From Xenoacremonium recifei (lineage: Eukaryota > Ascomycota > Sordariomycetes > Hypocreales > Nectriaceae): DNA of 64,000 bases. The notes beneath the pieces are model-generated. The model saw only the letters and a program-made list of their open reading frames with translations. It searched no databases and was not told where the DNA came from. The DNA lies in contig WOFQ01000007.1 of assembly GCA_012184525.1 (NCBI GenBank), positions 744,001 through 808,000 of the forward strand, given 5' to 3'. Both the position numbers and the translations under genes were made by a program. Positions 12,171 to 21,881 of this stretch are shown here, piece by piece; within the stretch, counting starts at the first letter, position 1, and each line of letters opens with the position of its first letter.

Positions 12171-13168
12171 TCAGGCACCTCCACGTTTCGCAGGCCGCCC
12201 CGGGCTCACGGTGATTGGCTGGAGCGAATGCCGCCCGCCGTCCAGCCAGCAGAAGACACGGGATGCGGATCGTGAGAGGGAACAGGCAGGGTGGGGGACT
12301 CGAGCAGCCTTTAATCTGGCAATCTTTGACGGCCGGTGACTGCCTGTCAGGTATCACCACGTTGCGGTCTGGACAAGGGGTGGGCGCTGGGAGCTATGCT
12401 GCACTGGACTGGCTTAGCCCAGTCACTGTCGGGGGCACTAACAAGCTTGGAGCTCTCCTCTTCTCTCGGCTCTCGTACGATGGCCTCCAGTGAAGCAGCA
12501 GCAGCAGCAGACTTCTTCCAGCCCGTGCTCCGTCTCCAGCATCGCGAGCTCCAGCCCAGTCCGGCGCTGTTGGTGCCCGCGACGTCGATGTCACATAGCT
12601 CTCCCTCCACGGTCTAGCACGTGGCGTGACACTCCCAGCCCGGCCGCTGTCGACTCTCTACACATTGATAGGGAACAGGCATGTATCGGTCTGCTTGATG
12701 CAATCGGGCGATGAGGCTCAACCCCCACAGTCCGGCGGGTGGATATCGGTGGCTGGTTTGGGGGACTTCATATGATGTCGTCTTCACTCGAAAGTGCATC
12801 TTTCACAGCGTCTCTCCCGTCTGTAAATCGCTGCAAGCGCAAGCGCCCGCGCCACGTGACCCGGGCCCGAGCTTCGGCGCCGGATCCCGTGCCGCTAAGG
12901 CACCCTTCTTAACACTTTTATATGGGGCGTCGCTTCAAACGCACTTTCGCGCGGTGCGACAAGCCGGCAGTCAACTTCACCTTTCGCCCTCATCAAGGGA
13001 CTCCCTCAAAGCAAACGCCATCTAGTTCCAATGACTGAGCCATCGCGTTGTCCATGATAGCTTCAGAACCTTCTCCGTGCTCAATATCCTTGCTCGAGAG
13101 CAGATTTGCTTCATCCTCGTTTGCGCCACCTGTCCCTGTCCCCCGTGGACACTCAGCTGCTTACCGCG

Positions 13169-14394
13169 ATGGCGTCCTTCGGATCCCAAGACCCCCTCGA
13201 TGTTCTCCAGTCGTCCCTGAACGATGTGGTAAGCGCTCTTTGCAGAACATGATCGCGCACGTCTCGCGACTCTCTTACTGATGCTCTGGCAGCTTGTTCA
13301 AATCGGTAAGGCCATACGCGCGTCCCGAAGGGATCACCAGGGTAATGTCGCCCCCGCGCATGGGAGTTTGCAAAAGAAGTTCCCCGAGACCGTGGAGACA
13401 TTCCACAACGCCCTCGATGAGATCGAGAGTGAAATTGTAAGCCTCTACTGACTATCACTACTGACTTGATGCTCATCGTTGCCGCCAGATCTCAGCCAAG
13501 TCGGTATTGCAGCGTGACCTAGAGGAGCTGAGGCAACGGCAGCAGCCCGCGCCGGCCCTCATACCGCAGCAGCCAGAGCCCATTGAGTCGCAGTCTAAAT
13601 CGCCCATGGTCATTGACATCGATTCATCGTCTCCTGTCGTCGAGCAGCATCCACAGCCCGTCATGACCAAGCCACAGATGGCCCCGTTCCCAGACATGGG
13701 CATGGGTCTCCCAGATGTAAGCCAGCCAGACATGACAATCAAGGAAGAACCTGCGCCGTCACTCCCTATTGCTACGATGGCACCGGATATGGGTGTGAAG
13801 TCGGAAGCGCCCGCCGTGCAAGCTCCGATGGCCCCGATGCCCCTCATGGACCAACCCATGGGTAACGGCGTCGACATGTCTACCGGCGCCGATACCACCC
13901 ACATGCCCGACGGGGATCTCAACTTCACCAATATGGAATTTACCCTCGCGCCTACCAATGGAGATTCTCAGATGAACGCGACAACCCAAGAACCGTCGTT
14001 TGACCTGACCACCTTTGCGCCTACAGACGCCGACGACTTCTCCGCCCTTGATGACCTGCTAGCCCAGAACGTTGCAGACCAATCCGCCATAACCACCACG
14101 GCACCCACTGGTCCTCCTCCCATGGCCATCATTGCACCGACATCGCAGGAGCAGCAGGTATCTGCGCTGGATAATGCCATCCAACAGCCGCCACCGCAGC
14201 AGCCTCAAGAGGAGATCAAGGAGGACAAGCTGGACTCGGCATTTGACGACCTCCTCATGGACACAGCCAACGACTACGGTATGGACACGTTTAACGATCT
14301 CATTGATGATCGCGACGACAACACCTTCTCGCTCATGGAGCACGGAGACTTTGACAATCAGTACTTTGGGCTGGACCAAGTTTATGACGACTAA
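13169..14394 (+). CDS. MED2: Mediator complex subunit 2 (Med2)-like protein
   Basis: Three exons (introns 13229-13292 and 13437-13488) give about 369 residues. The conserved part is the N-terminal about 85 residues, a helical segment (DPLDVLQSSLNDV, LVQIGKAIRAS, FHNALDEIESEI, LQRDLEELRQRQQ) like the fungal Med2 Mediator-tail domain. The rest is a disordered Met/Pro/Gln-rich region with acidic-hydrophobic patches (DDFSALDDLLAQ, LDSAFDDLLMD, MDTFNDLIDD) resembling activation domains. Mediator tail subunits link DNA-bound activators to RNA polymerase II in the nucleus. Starting at 13169 puts the conserved helix at the N-terminus. The assignment rests on the short N-terminal region and overall layout, so another coactivator is possible. 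Confidence 0.65.
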
Positions 14395-15050
14395 TATTTT
14401 GTTTTTATTACTGTGGAGTTCTTTCTCGTTGGTTCTTGTGTCTTCACTTGGTGTAATCTTGACGGGTGCATTAAATCGGATGGAGGAGCGTTTGTTGGGG
14501 AATCTTATGGAGTTCTGGCAGTCTCTTTTAGTATTATACAGTGGTTTGCATGTGTGCATGCAGGAGGAATTTGGTTTGTAAGCTGGTGATTTGATCGTTT
14601 GGCATCAAGACGAAGAAGAATGAGAATAGGAGGGGTCTATTGTGTTTGTAAGAGCTATGTTTGTAAGAATAGATAGCTGAACTGCAAAATGAGATGATGG
14701 TGTTGAAAAGACGTATCGAGGCACATGTCATGAGTGAATTGCAAAGTAGAAGGGCAGTCAATCAGTCATACCAAGCCTGAATCATAGACAAGTAACAGGA
14801 CTTCAAATTATCATAAGATAACATTAAGCAAATTTACTGCCCTAACGTCAGGGGAGGATGCAAACGGGATAATTCAACTACAATCAAACTGTCAATAAAG
14901 GCGTACAACTCAAAATTAGGCGGGCCCTGTAGCTCAAGGCAGGTTTCTACGTTGTCGTCCTCCTACAAGAGGCTTTCGGCAGCCCTTCGAGCTACAACTA
15001 GTGCATACATAGCCATTGAAACGCCCCAATCCACCTATTTCCAGCTCAAC
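14395..15050. other. Convergent 3' intergenic region, left border of accessory island
   Basis: This interval lies between the stops of the Med2-like gene and the sugar porter. It is AT-richer than the DNA to its left. No gene is seen. Confidence 0.45.
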
Positions 15051-17024
15051 CTATACATGATCAACATGCTCAAAGGCCCGGTCCTCGCCCTTCGCACTCC
15101 TTTCAGCTTCAAGCTGAGTCAGGCGCGTAGGAACAAACTTGGCTCGAACATTTTCCTGGCCGAATAGTTCATCCATGTCTTCTAAGGAGAGGCCTGTGAT
15201 GCGATCAGTCAATCCGGACCGCACCTCAAAAGCCATAATCGCCAAGACCTTACCTTTCGTTTCTGGAACAAAGTACCAGGCGAATACGACCATGGTGAAG
15301 CAGAATGAACCGTAAAGAAAATATGTTCCAAAGCCGTTCGGGCCCAACGTGGCAAACATACTCAGGGTCCCCTTCGCTACGACGAAGTTGAAGAGCCATT
15401 GGCTTGCTGTGGCCATGCCCATTTGGAGAGCACGCATCCGAGCAGCCGGAATTTCCTAGATAGATGTCAGCTGCCGAAGCCAGGACTGGTATAGCGATGT
15501 ATTATTTACCGAGCAATATGTCCAAACAACCGGCCCCCATCCGAACTGATAGACTGAGGCAAAGATGTAGATGGCGACGAGCGCAACGTAGCCCGCAGCA
15601 TCCGGAGATGAGTTCTCACTGGGAGGGTCAAATCGAATATAGAAACCAACGTAGAATAAAGCAAGACCCTTCATCATGCTCATGTTAATTTTTGGACAAG
15701 AAATCGTGATTGGGCCAGGTGGGAACTTACCTGGATGATCCCCGTCCACAACAGACTCTTCCTCCGTCCAAGAGAGTCTGTGACAAAGACAATGAAGATG
15801 AGGCACGAAATCATCTTGACAATCCCGTAGATCCCAGTAGCAAAAAGGCCAGCCGAAGACGAGGATAGACCAACGCTCTTGAAGATGGTAGTGCTGTAGT
15901 AAGTCATAGCATTTGTGCCCGTCAAGTTGCTCCACATCATCAGAGTGATGCAGAGGAACGACCGGCGACGATACGATTTGACAGTAAACGCTTCCTTGAC
16001 GAGAGTCCAGCCTGATCCATTAGCTGCCAAAGACCTTTCCTCCTCGAGCTGCATGAAGATACTCTCCATCTCGTTCTGGATATAAGGGTGATCAGCCGGA
16101 AGACCCCTCAGTTTAGCTAACACTGCGAGTGCCTTTTCGGGTGTCTTTTGGGCTAGGAACCTGGGAGACTCGTTTGCACACAGCATTCCTACAAACAGAA
16201 TTATTGCTGGGAGAGCTTGGAGCGACAGGGGAATGATGTATTGAGCATGCCCTTTGACATGGAGAAGACAACCATAGTTGATCCAAAATGCAAGCTGTAG
16301 TTCATGTCAATATCAACCCAAATTAAGAAGCCCTTCTATCTTACAGTCAATCCTGTGACAATGCTGAGTTGGTAGCAGCCAGTGAGGAGGCCTCGGATTC
16401 CTCGAGGTGCATTTTCCGAGACGTAAAGCGGGTTCACCGTAGAAGCAATGCCGATGGCTACTCCTGTGACAAACCTATCTTTTGTTTCAGCTCATCGACT
16501 ATTCCTCCCTGTTCGAGGGCAGGAAACTCACCTCCCAACGTACAAAGACGCGATATGTCCACTCGCCGCAGCCTGCAGCGCCACCCCGATAAACACCAGG
16601 ACCGAGGCCGCAACAAGAGATAGCCGTCGTCCGATGCGGTTAGCCAGCCACATGGAGACAATGCATCCTGCAAATGCTCCCGCCTGGATTACAGAGACAA
16701 TATTGGATGATAAGTTTGCGAGGACAGTTGCGGATTTATCGACGAGGCCGTATTGTCTAGTGGGGTATTAGAGACTGGTTCGTCGTTGGTTGCGGTGGTC
16801 TTACTCCTTAAATGATTCCATGCTCAAGACGCCTCCGATGATGCCCATGTCCATTCCGAAGAGGAGGGCGCCTCCGCATGCCTTTGAAGATTAGCATTAG
16901 GCTCTGACAGTGATCCAGAGAGGGACAGACTCACCACCAAACTAATTAAGACGGTCCTGAGATTGTATATCTCCGGAGGGTCGGTCTTAATCGACTCATT
17001 CCGGATGAATTTCTGTAGAAACAT
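15051..17024 (-). CDS. MFS sugar porter (hexose/quinate-permease type)
   Basis: Eight exons (introns 16882-16934, 16757-16804, 16475-16531, 16295-16344, 15669-15730, 15456-15509, 15194-15253) give about 529 residues, the usual family length. Hallmarks of the sugar-porter family are present: GGALLFGMDMGIIGGV in TM1, NRIGRR after TM2, GRFVTGVAIG in TM4, ESPRFL closing the N-half, DSLGRRKSL in the C-half loop, and PETKGLSLEDMDELF after TM12. About twelve hydrophobic segments are visible. The start is the ATG at 17024. It should be a plasma-membrane proton-coupled or facilitative transporter of a sugar or sugar-like acid; the substrate cannot be read from sequence. Its promoter carries CreA-type sites and one element shared with the neighbouring dioxygenase/activator promoter. 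Confidence 0.93.
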
Positions 17025-17246
17025 GATGGGTAGGGACAAAAAGATTACAGTGTCTTGTCTGAGGAGTCATCTACTGGCGACTAAAGTTCGAAGTGAGTGA
17101 TCCTTATACCATTCTACTCTCCTATGAACCTGAACTCACCACTCTAAGGGAGTCCTAGTCCCTTAGCCTGACGGCAATAGACGGAGTATGATGATAAGTC
17201 AGTCCCCCGCAGTAATGGATTGGAATTAAGCCATTCCACACATCTT

Positions 17247-17315
17247 CCCCAGGAAAACACATTCCCCAGTCCTTGATATCAACTTCCCCGCACTGTCTAT
17301 GTGGGGGTTCTGGGG
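17247..17315. promoter_or_regulatory. Cluster of CreA/Mig1-type SYGGRG sites
   Basis: Five matches to the fungal carbon-catabolite-repressor consensus SYGGRG lie within 70 bp: CCCCAG at 17247 and 17264, CCCCGC at 17286 (all reverse orientation), GTGGGG at 17301 and CTGGGG at 17310. They sit about 220-290 bp upstream of the porter ATG. A tight group of sites is what a glucose-repressed gene is expected to show. Binding is inferred, not shown. Confidence 0.55.
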
Positions 17316-17349
17316 AAATGGGGCTTCCCGACAAGTCTGTCTGTCGCTT

Positions 17350-17359
17350 CGGCTATAGA
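17350..17359 (+). promoter_or_regulatory. CGGCTATAGA element, candidate site for the local Zn2Cys6 regulator
   Basis: The 10-mer CGGCTATAGA lies about 325 bp upstream of the porter start. The same 10-mer occurs on the opposite strand at 19197-19206 in the dioxygenase/activator promoter. It begins with the CGG triplet typical of zinc-cluster protein sites. Confidence 0.5.
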
Positions 17360-17674
17360 TGGACTATGACGCGGATTGTCACGAGGAGAAGTTCGAGGGT
17401 ACGACAACAACTGGAAGTTTCGGCTACTTAATTCCCACAAATCAGAGGGAAATTCCAGGATATCACTTCCGAGGCATGTGTTGGGATGTCTTGGGGGTTC
17501 GTGTTGTGGCATGCGTAGCTTGGCTCATTTGCTCATCCATCAAGGTTGCCGTACATTATTATGTGTGTTTTGAGAGTTCTACTATAAAATTAAACTTTAA
17601 CCAGGGCCTCTAAGACTGTTTTTAGAGCTAGTCATATGAAATCTTCAAATTTGAGCTATTTGACTATATATGAT

Positions 17675-18855
17675 TTACAACCCATCCAGAGGCCTGTACA
17701 CTTTCATCCAGCGCTGGTTCCAGTTAGCATATAGAGTCTTAGACTTCGGGATTGACATTGTTGGCTTACCTTATCGTATGGTTTCGTTGGATCAACAAAC
17801 CTTACATCCGTGGCCAGTCGAATCTTGTTGTTTGGGTCTCTGTTCTTACAACTAGCATGGACCATGTAGGGATTGTGGAAGATGACATCGCCAGCTTCAT
17901 ACTCAGCAATCAACCATTTACGGCGTTGTTCCTTCCCATAAGTCACTGTATCACGGCTCAAGAAGCCTCCGTCGTTCATGTTCTTATTGAACGCACTGAT
18001 CCGCTCCTCATCACTCAAATTATGAGCGTTCTTCGCAAAGTCGTCCTCTGTCTTCTTGCCGATATCTGTTGAGCGCTCGAGATACATCAAGCCACCGCCC
18101 TCTAGAGAGACATCGCCGATGGGAACCCAAGCAGTCAAGCTTGTGGGCGGCCCAGCGCGGAGATACATCTGGTCAAAGTGAACAGGAGTGAGTTCACTGT
18201 TGGGAACGAAAGCCCGAAGCATAGTCCGCTGAAGCATCTGCGGGTTCTCCCAGCCGGTGAAGCGGCTGACGAAGTCATATAGCTCCTTGGTCTTACAAAA
18301 GTCCACATAGAATGGAGCTTCGTGCGCCGAGATCATAAGCTCGACGTATTTATCACTTTCGGGGTCGTCTTTAAGACCGAATAGGCGACGGAGATTGCCT
18401 GGAGGAAGGTATTTTCGGGTGTCTGCCCCAGAGTATATACCATCTACTAGGTCGCTGCCGTTTTCGAGAAGACCGCTCGGGGCCATGTGGGAGAAGTATG
18501 CTCGCCGGCATTCGAGAGAGCGTTCTTTCGGGATACATCCTTTGATCTATGGTCTTATTAGCAACTTTTGTAAGCGCAGCCGGAGGCTTTGGCGACCACT
18601 CACAAACAGATATCCATCACGTTCGAAGCGTTCACGCATCACATCGAGGGGAGTATCCATAGACGTTGGTTGTAGGTAGCCGATAGTAGAGGGATCCATT
18701 GGGCCAAAGTTCGATTCCAAGCTGAGAGTCGCTGGATCAGCCGGGTGGTATATGCCATAATCATCATGGTTACCTCCACTGCTTGCTGTGCTCTGTTTGA
18801 GTGTTTTGACAGAGGATGCCTCCAGAGGAGGTGATTCAAGACGACTGGGAGCCAT
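17675..18855 (-). CDS. Phytanoyl-CoA dioxygenase (PhyH)-like Fe(II)/2-oxoglutarate oxygenase
   Basis: Three exons (introns 18547-18603 and 17714-17769) give about 355 residues. The last exon codes only for RWMKVYRPLDGL, which closes the fold. The jelly-roll iron site is visible: HFDQMY supplies the first His and Asp, HNPYMVHAS the distal His, and a downstream Arg in IRLATDVRF is placed to hold 2-oxoglutarate. Such enzymes hydroxylate small molecules using Fe(II), O2 and 2-oxoglutarate. No peroxisomal targeting tripeptide ends the protein and no signal peptide is seen, so a cytosolic location is likely. It is divergent from a Zn2Cys6 regulator and next to a sugar porter, suggesting a role in using or modifying an imported carbon compound. 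The substrate is unknown. Confidence 0.85.
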
Positions 18856-19353
18856 TCTGACAGAGGTGGGGTAGGAATACAGTAAAATAATCGAGTTGAG
18901 AAACACTAAATTATTCGACTATTTTAATATTCGGGGGATGTTTCTGTGTAATATAATGGTGATTGCCCTCAAAGCTTTACGTGGGATGCAGTTTTGAGGT
19001 GATCGGGAAGCTTCAGCAGGGGTCACGCCACCATGAGACCATATTCCGGATTACTTGTTATAATACTGTCTTTTCATTTGCAATCACTGGATCCAACTGT
19101 GCAAAAAACATGGTCATGCAAGCCAGTGATCAAGTTTGGGGGCATTGATCACCGTCTACAGCCGTCTACAACCTAGCACCAATCCACACCTCCGCGTCTA
19201 TAGCCGTCTATAGCCACAGCTGGAGGATCGGCCCCCGCTAAACCTCCGCATGCATCTATTCTCCCTTCTGCATCCAAGGACCATTCATCAACCCCGGATT
19301 TCTAAGTTGGGCTTGCTCTTGCTTCCTCTTATCAGCATTGACGAAAAGGAGTC
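18856..19353. promoter_or_regulatory. Bidirectional promoter between dioxygenase and Zn2Cys6 regulator
   Basis: This 498-bp gap separates divergent start codons at 18855 and 19354. It carries two tandem pairs of a TCTAYARCC motif at 19155-19216, listed separately. No gene is seen. Confidence 0.65.
19155..19216 (-). promoter_or_regulatory. Two tandem pairs of CGGCTRTAGA-like elements
   Basis: On the plus strand the sequence reads TCTACAGCCG (19155), TCTACAACCT (19165), TCTATAGCCG (19197) and TCTATAGCCA (19207). Each pair has a 10-bp period, about one helical turn. The reverse complement is CGGCTATAGA or a close variant, so CGG triplets are repeated in the same orientation, as in many Zn2Cys6 sites. 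One exact copy also lies in the porter promoter at 17350. Confidence 0.6.
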
Positions 19354-21632
19354 ATGACTAAGGGTCTCGGGCTGAGGCAATACCGAGCTTGTGTCCGTTG
19401 CCGGTCCCGCAAGACACGCTGTGACCTGTGGGTACAACTCCGTGTCTCTTGTTGTTTCTGAGCCTCAGTGTGTTCTGTATAAGCCTTTAATTGATCATTG
19501 ACTTACACTATTGACTTCCACTAGAGGAACTGCTGGAGATCCGGGAAAACCTCCATGTGCAAAGTGCGTTCGCGAGGGAGCCGAATGCGTTCTCGCGGGC
19601 TCTCGCCGAGGAGGCGACTACACTCATCTCCGCCCGAGGCGACAGCAACCCAGGAAGTCTCGACTTGAGGCACGTCTCTCTGTATCATCAACTGATCACG
19701 TCTCACCTCGACATGTAAAACCAGCGGAAGACGCTGTTCACGACAATTTGCAAAACCCGTCTGACGCACTTTTGATCTTGGCTCATGCGGCCGGAGATCC
19801 TGGAGACCAAAGCCCACCTCTGGTTGAAGTAGATAAAGAAGACCAAAATGTGGAAAATGAGTTGACTACATCGTCGTCGTTCGCAGGACCGGCATTGGCG
19901 ATAGGGCCCAACGATCCTGCGAGTTATCGTGGTCATAACCGGAAAAATGCAGAGACGGCAAGCATTAAGTCATATGCTCTGATACAGAATGGGACGATTG
20001 AACCGGCCCTACTAATCCAGCTTCTACGCCGGTATGAAGTCGATCTCTCTTCGAAGTATTATGTGGATTGTGCTAACATTGGCACCAAAGCTATGCAGAC
20101 AACTACCATCAGTTCTTCCCAATTGTGCCTCCTAACGTCTTGAAATCTCAGAATATTGTTGAGACAGTCAAGCGAGAATCGTTTCTTCTTACAGCAATTC
20201 TCGTCGTTGCTTCAAAAGACCAGCCTGATCTAGCCAACTTGCACAAATCTATTTGGACTCATATGAGAGAGCTTATTCTGAACGTTGTGCTGGGCATGGC
20301 AAGTACTCGCAATGTGGGATGTGTTGAAGGGCTCCTTATCCTTGGTGAATGGACACTGCTCAACCAAGGCCAAACAAATGATGGCGGTGAAGGTGCCGCT
20401 TGGTCTATCCTAGGTCTTGCTGTGAGGCTTGCATATCTACTACGTTTAGAGGATAGCTCATTCAAAGGGGACGAAGCGGAGGTAGACATCGCTGTCCAAA
20501 GAGAACGGCTGGCTTGGACCTGTGAGTGGCCTAAGAGCACAGTATGAGTTTCCAACTTACCTTTCTAGTCACATATTTGTCGGACCGTCAGATATCCATA
20601 CGAATGGGACAAGCCTTCTGGTGTCGAGGTCCTGCGTTATCCGCACGATTCACTGCGCAGGACTTTCCAGCTTTGCAGCCCAAGTACTCACACGACGAGG
20701 ACTTTGCATCTCTACTACAGGCTCAAGTTGAGTTAACGACGCTATTTGGAAATGCACACGATATTCTCTTTGCTTCTAGATCGCGGACAGCAGAACTCAT
20801 GAGTCGAGGGGACTACACCAAGTATGTCGACGACACAATTCGTGCAATACATGCATGGCAACATGCCTGGAGGTCGATTGCCGTGTCACCCCATCTCAAG
20901 AGTTGCCTTACCCTGATGTATGAGTACTTGCGTCTGTACGTCAATGCATTTGCTTTCCAGGCTGTGGTCTACCGAGCTGCTGTCAAGCACGATGCCAACG
21001 ATACGTCTCGGGCTTCTCTGGTCTTCCCTGATTCGACAATGGCGAGTCCTGATGCGAGACATATCTACGAGGCAGTTGATGCTGCCAACTCGCTGCTCAA
21101 AATTGTCACAGAAGATATAGATCCCGAAATGCACTTGAGATATATGCCAGCACGCTTTTACCTGTATGTCTTGATGCTTCCGGGCAGACTTCACACTGAC
21201 TTCGGCAGTTATGAAATCCACTCCGCGGTGTTTCTATACAAAGCGCATGCATCAGGGGCCATCTCCTCAAGCCAACACGTCCACACGGCGAGATTAATGG
21301 AACGTTTCATCCTGGTTCTCAAGACTGCCGCTGTTGACGACAACCACATCGCTGCTCAATACGCAAAACTTCTCGAAAGACTCTGGTTTCATCGATCAGA
21401 TGGAGTCTTGATGCCGAATTCTAACCTCGAAAATACCGGAGGTGATTTGAGGAACAATGGGACCATAGACACGCTATCTATGCTGGGCTCTGATACCAAT
21501 GGTGCGCAGATGCTTCCGTTTGACGACATCGGGCTGCAGGCGTTTGACTGTACTGATACGCTTGACGGGTTGTTTGCGATGCCTCCTGTATTTCCATGGG
21601 ACCAAACGAATCTTTTCAATAGTATCTTGTGA
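19354..21632 (+). CDS. Zn2Cys6 fungal-specific transcription factor
   Basis: Four exons (introns 19428-19524, 20032-20090, 20522-20568) give about 691 residues. The zinc cluster is at the extreme N-terminus and spans intron 1: CVRCRSRKTRC, then CAKCVREGAEC, six cysteines with a long loop between the third and fourth. A basic, disordered linker (SRRGGDYTHLRPRR and following) leads to the fungal-specific transcription-factor middle homology region (about residues 200-560; YADNYHQFFPIVPP, VRLAYLLRL, RERLAWTFTYLSDRQIS). Such proteins bind CGG-containing DNA as nuclear activators, often of adjacent genes. The first donor (GTGGGT) was chosen because it keeps cysteine spacing and frame. Head-to-head placement with the dioxygenase and the shared promoter element suggest it regulates this small cluster. 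Confidence 0.9.
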
Positions 21633-21881
21633 TGTAATAAACTTGTATTTGCGTTTCACATGTCCGGGAAGCTCGCTTGTGTGGCCATCTTTCAGCCAAC
21701 CAATGCTCGCCACGATCTTGCGTGACACGGGCGAAGCAGCGAGGCTGAGTTTGAGGCACATTTTAATTAAACTGAACTGCACTTTCATATTATATTAAAG
21801 TCCGCTTGCCCACAGTTCTAATCTCCGAGTGACTGAACCTTTAGGTACTTCATACTCCATTCTTGTGTACGCCAGGCTGCT

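Larger units (their letters stand above)
11188..13168. promoter_or_regulatory. Divergent promoter/leader region between pub1 and Med2-like gene
   Basis: The pub1 side (about 11200-12050) is strongly pyrimidine-rich on the minus strand, as in leaders of highly expressed fungal genes, and includes pentamer repeats near 11830-11880. A CCA/CAC microsatellite lies near 12138-12170. A CAG run occurs near 12495-12512. No gene is supported. Confidence 0.5.
17025..17674. promoter_or_regulatory. Promoter region of the sugar porter
   Basis: This interval separates the porter start (17024) from the stop of the upstream dioxygenase gene. It contains a cluster of CreA-type sites (17247-17315) and one CGGCTATAGA element (17350-17359), listed separately. 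No gene is seen. Confidence 0.6.

Noticed and set aside
11648..12184. 178-codon minus-strand open frame upstream of pub1
   Set aside because: The translation is low-complexity Ser/Leu/Val derived from CT-rich repeats and a CCA microsatellite; it is more likely leader or promoter sequence.
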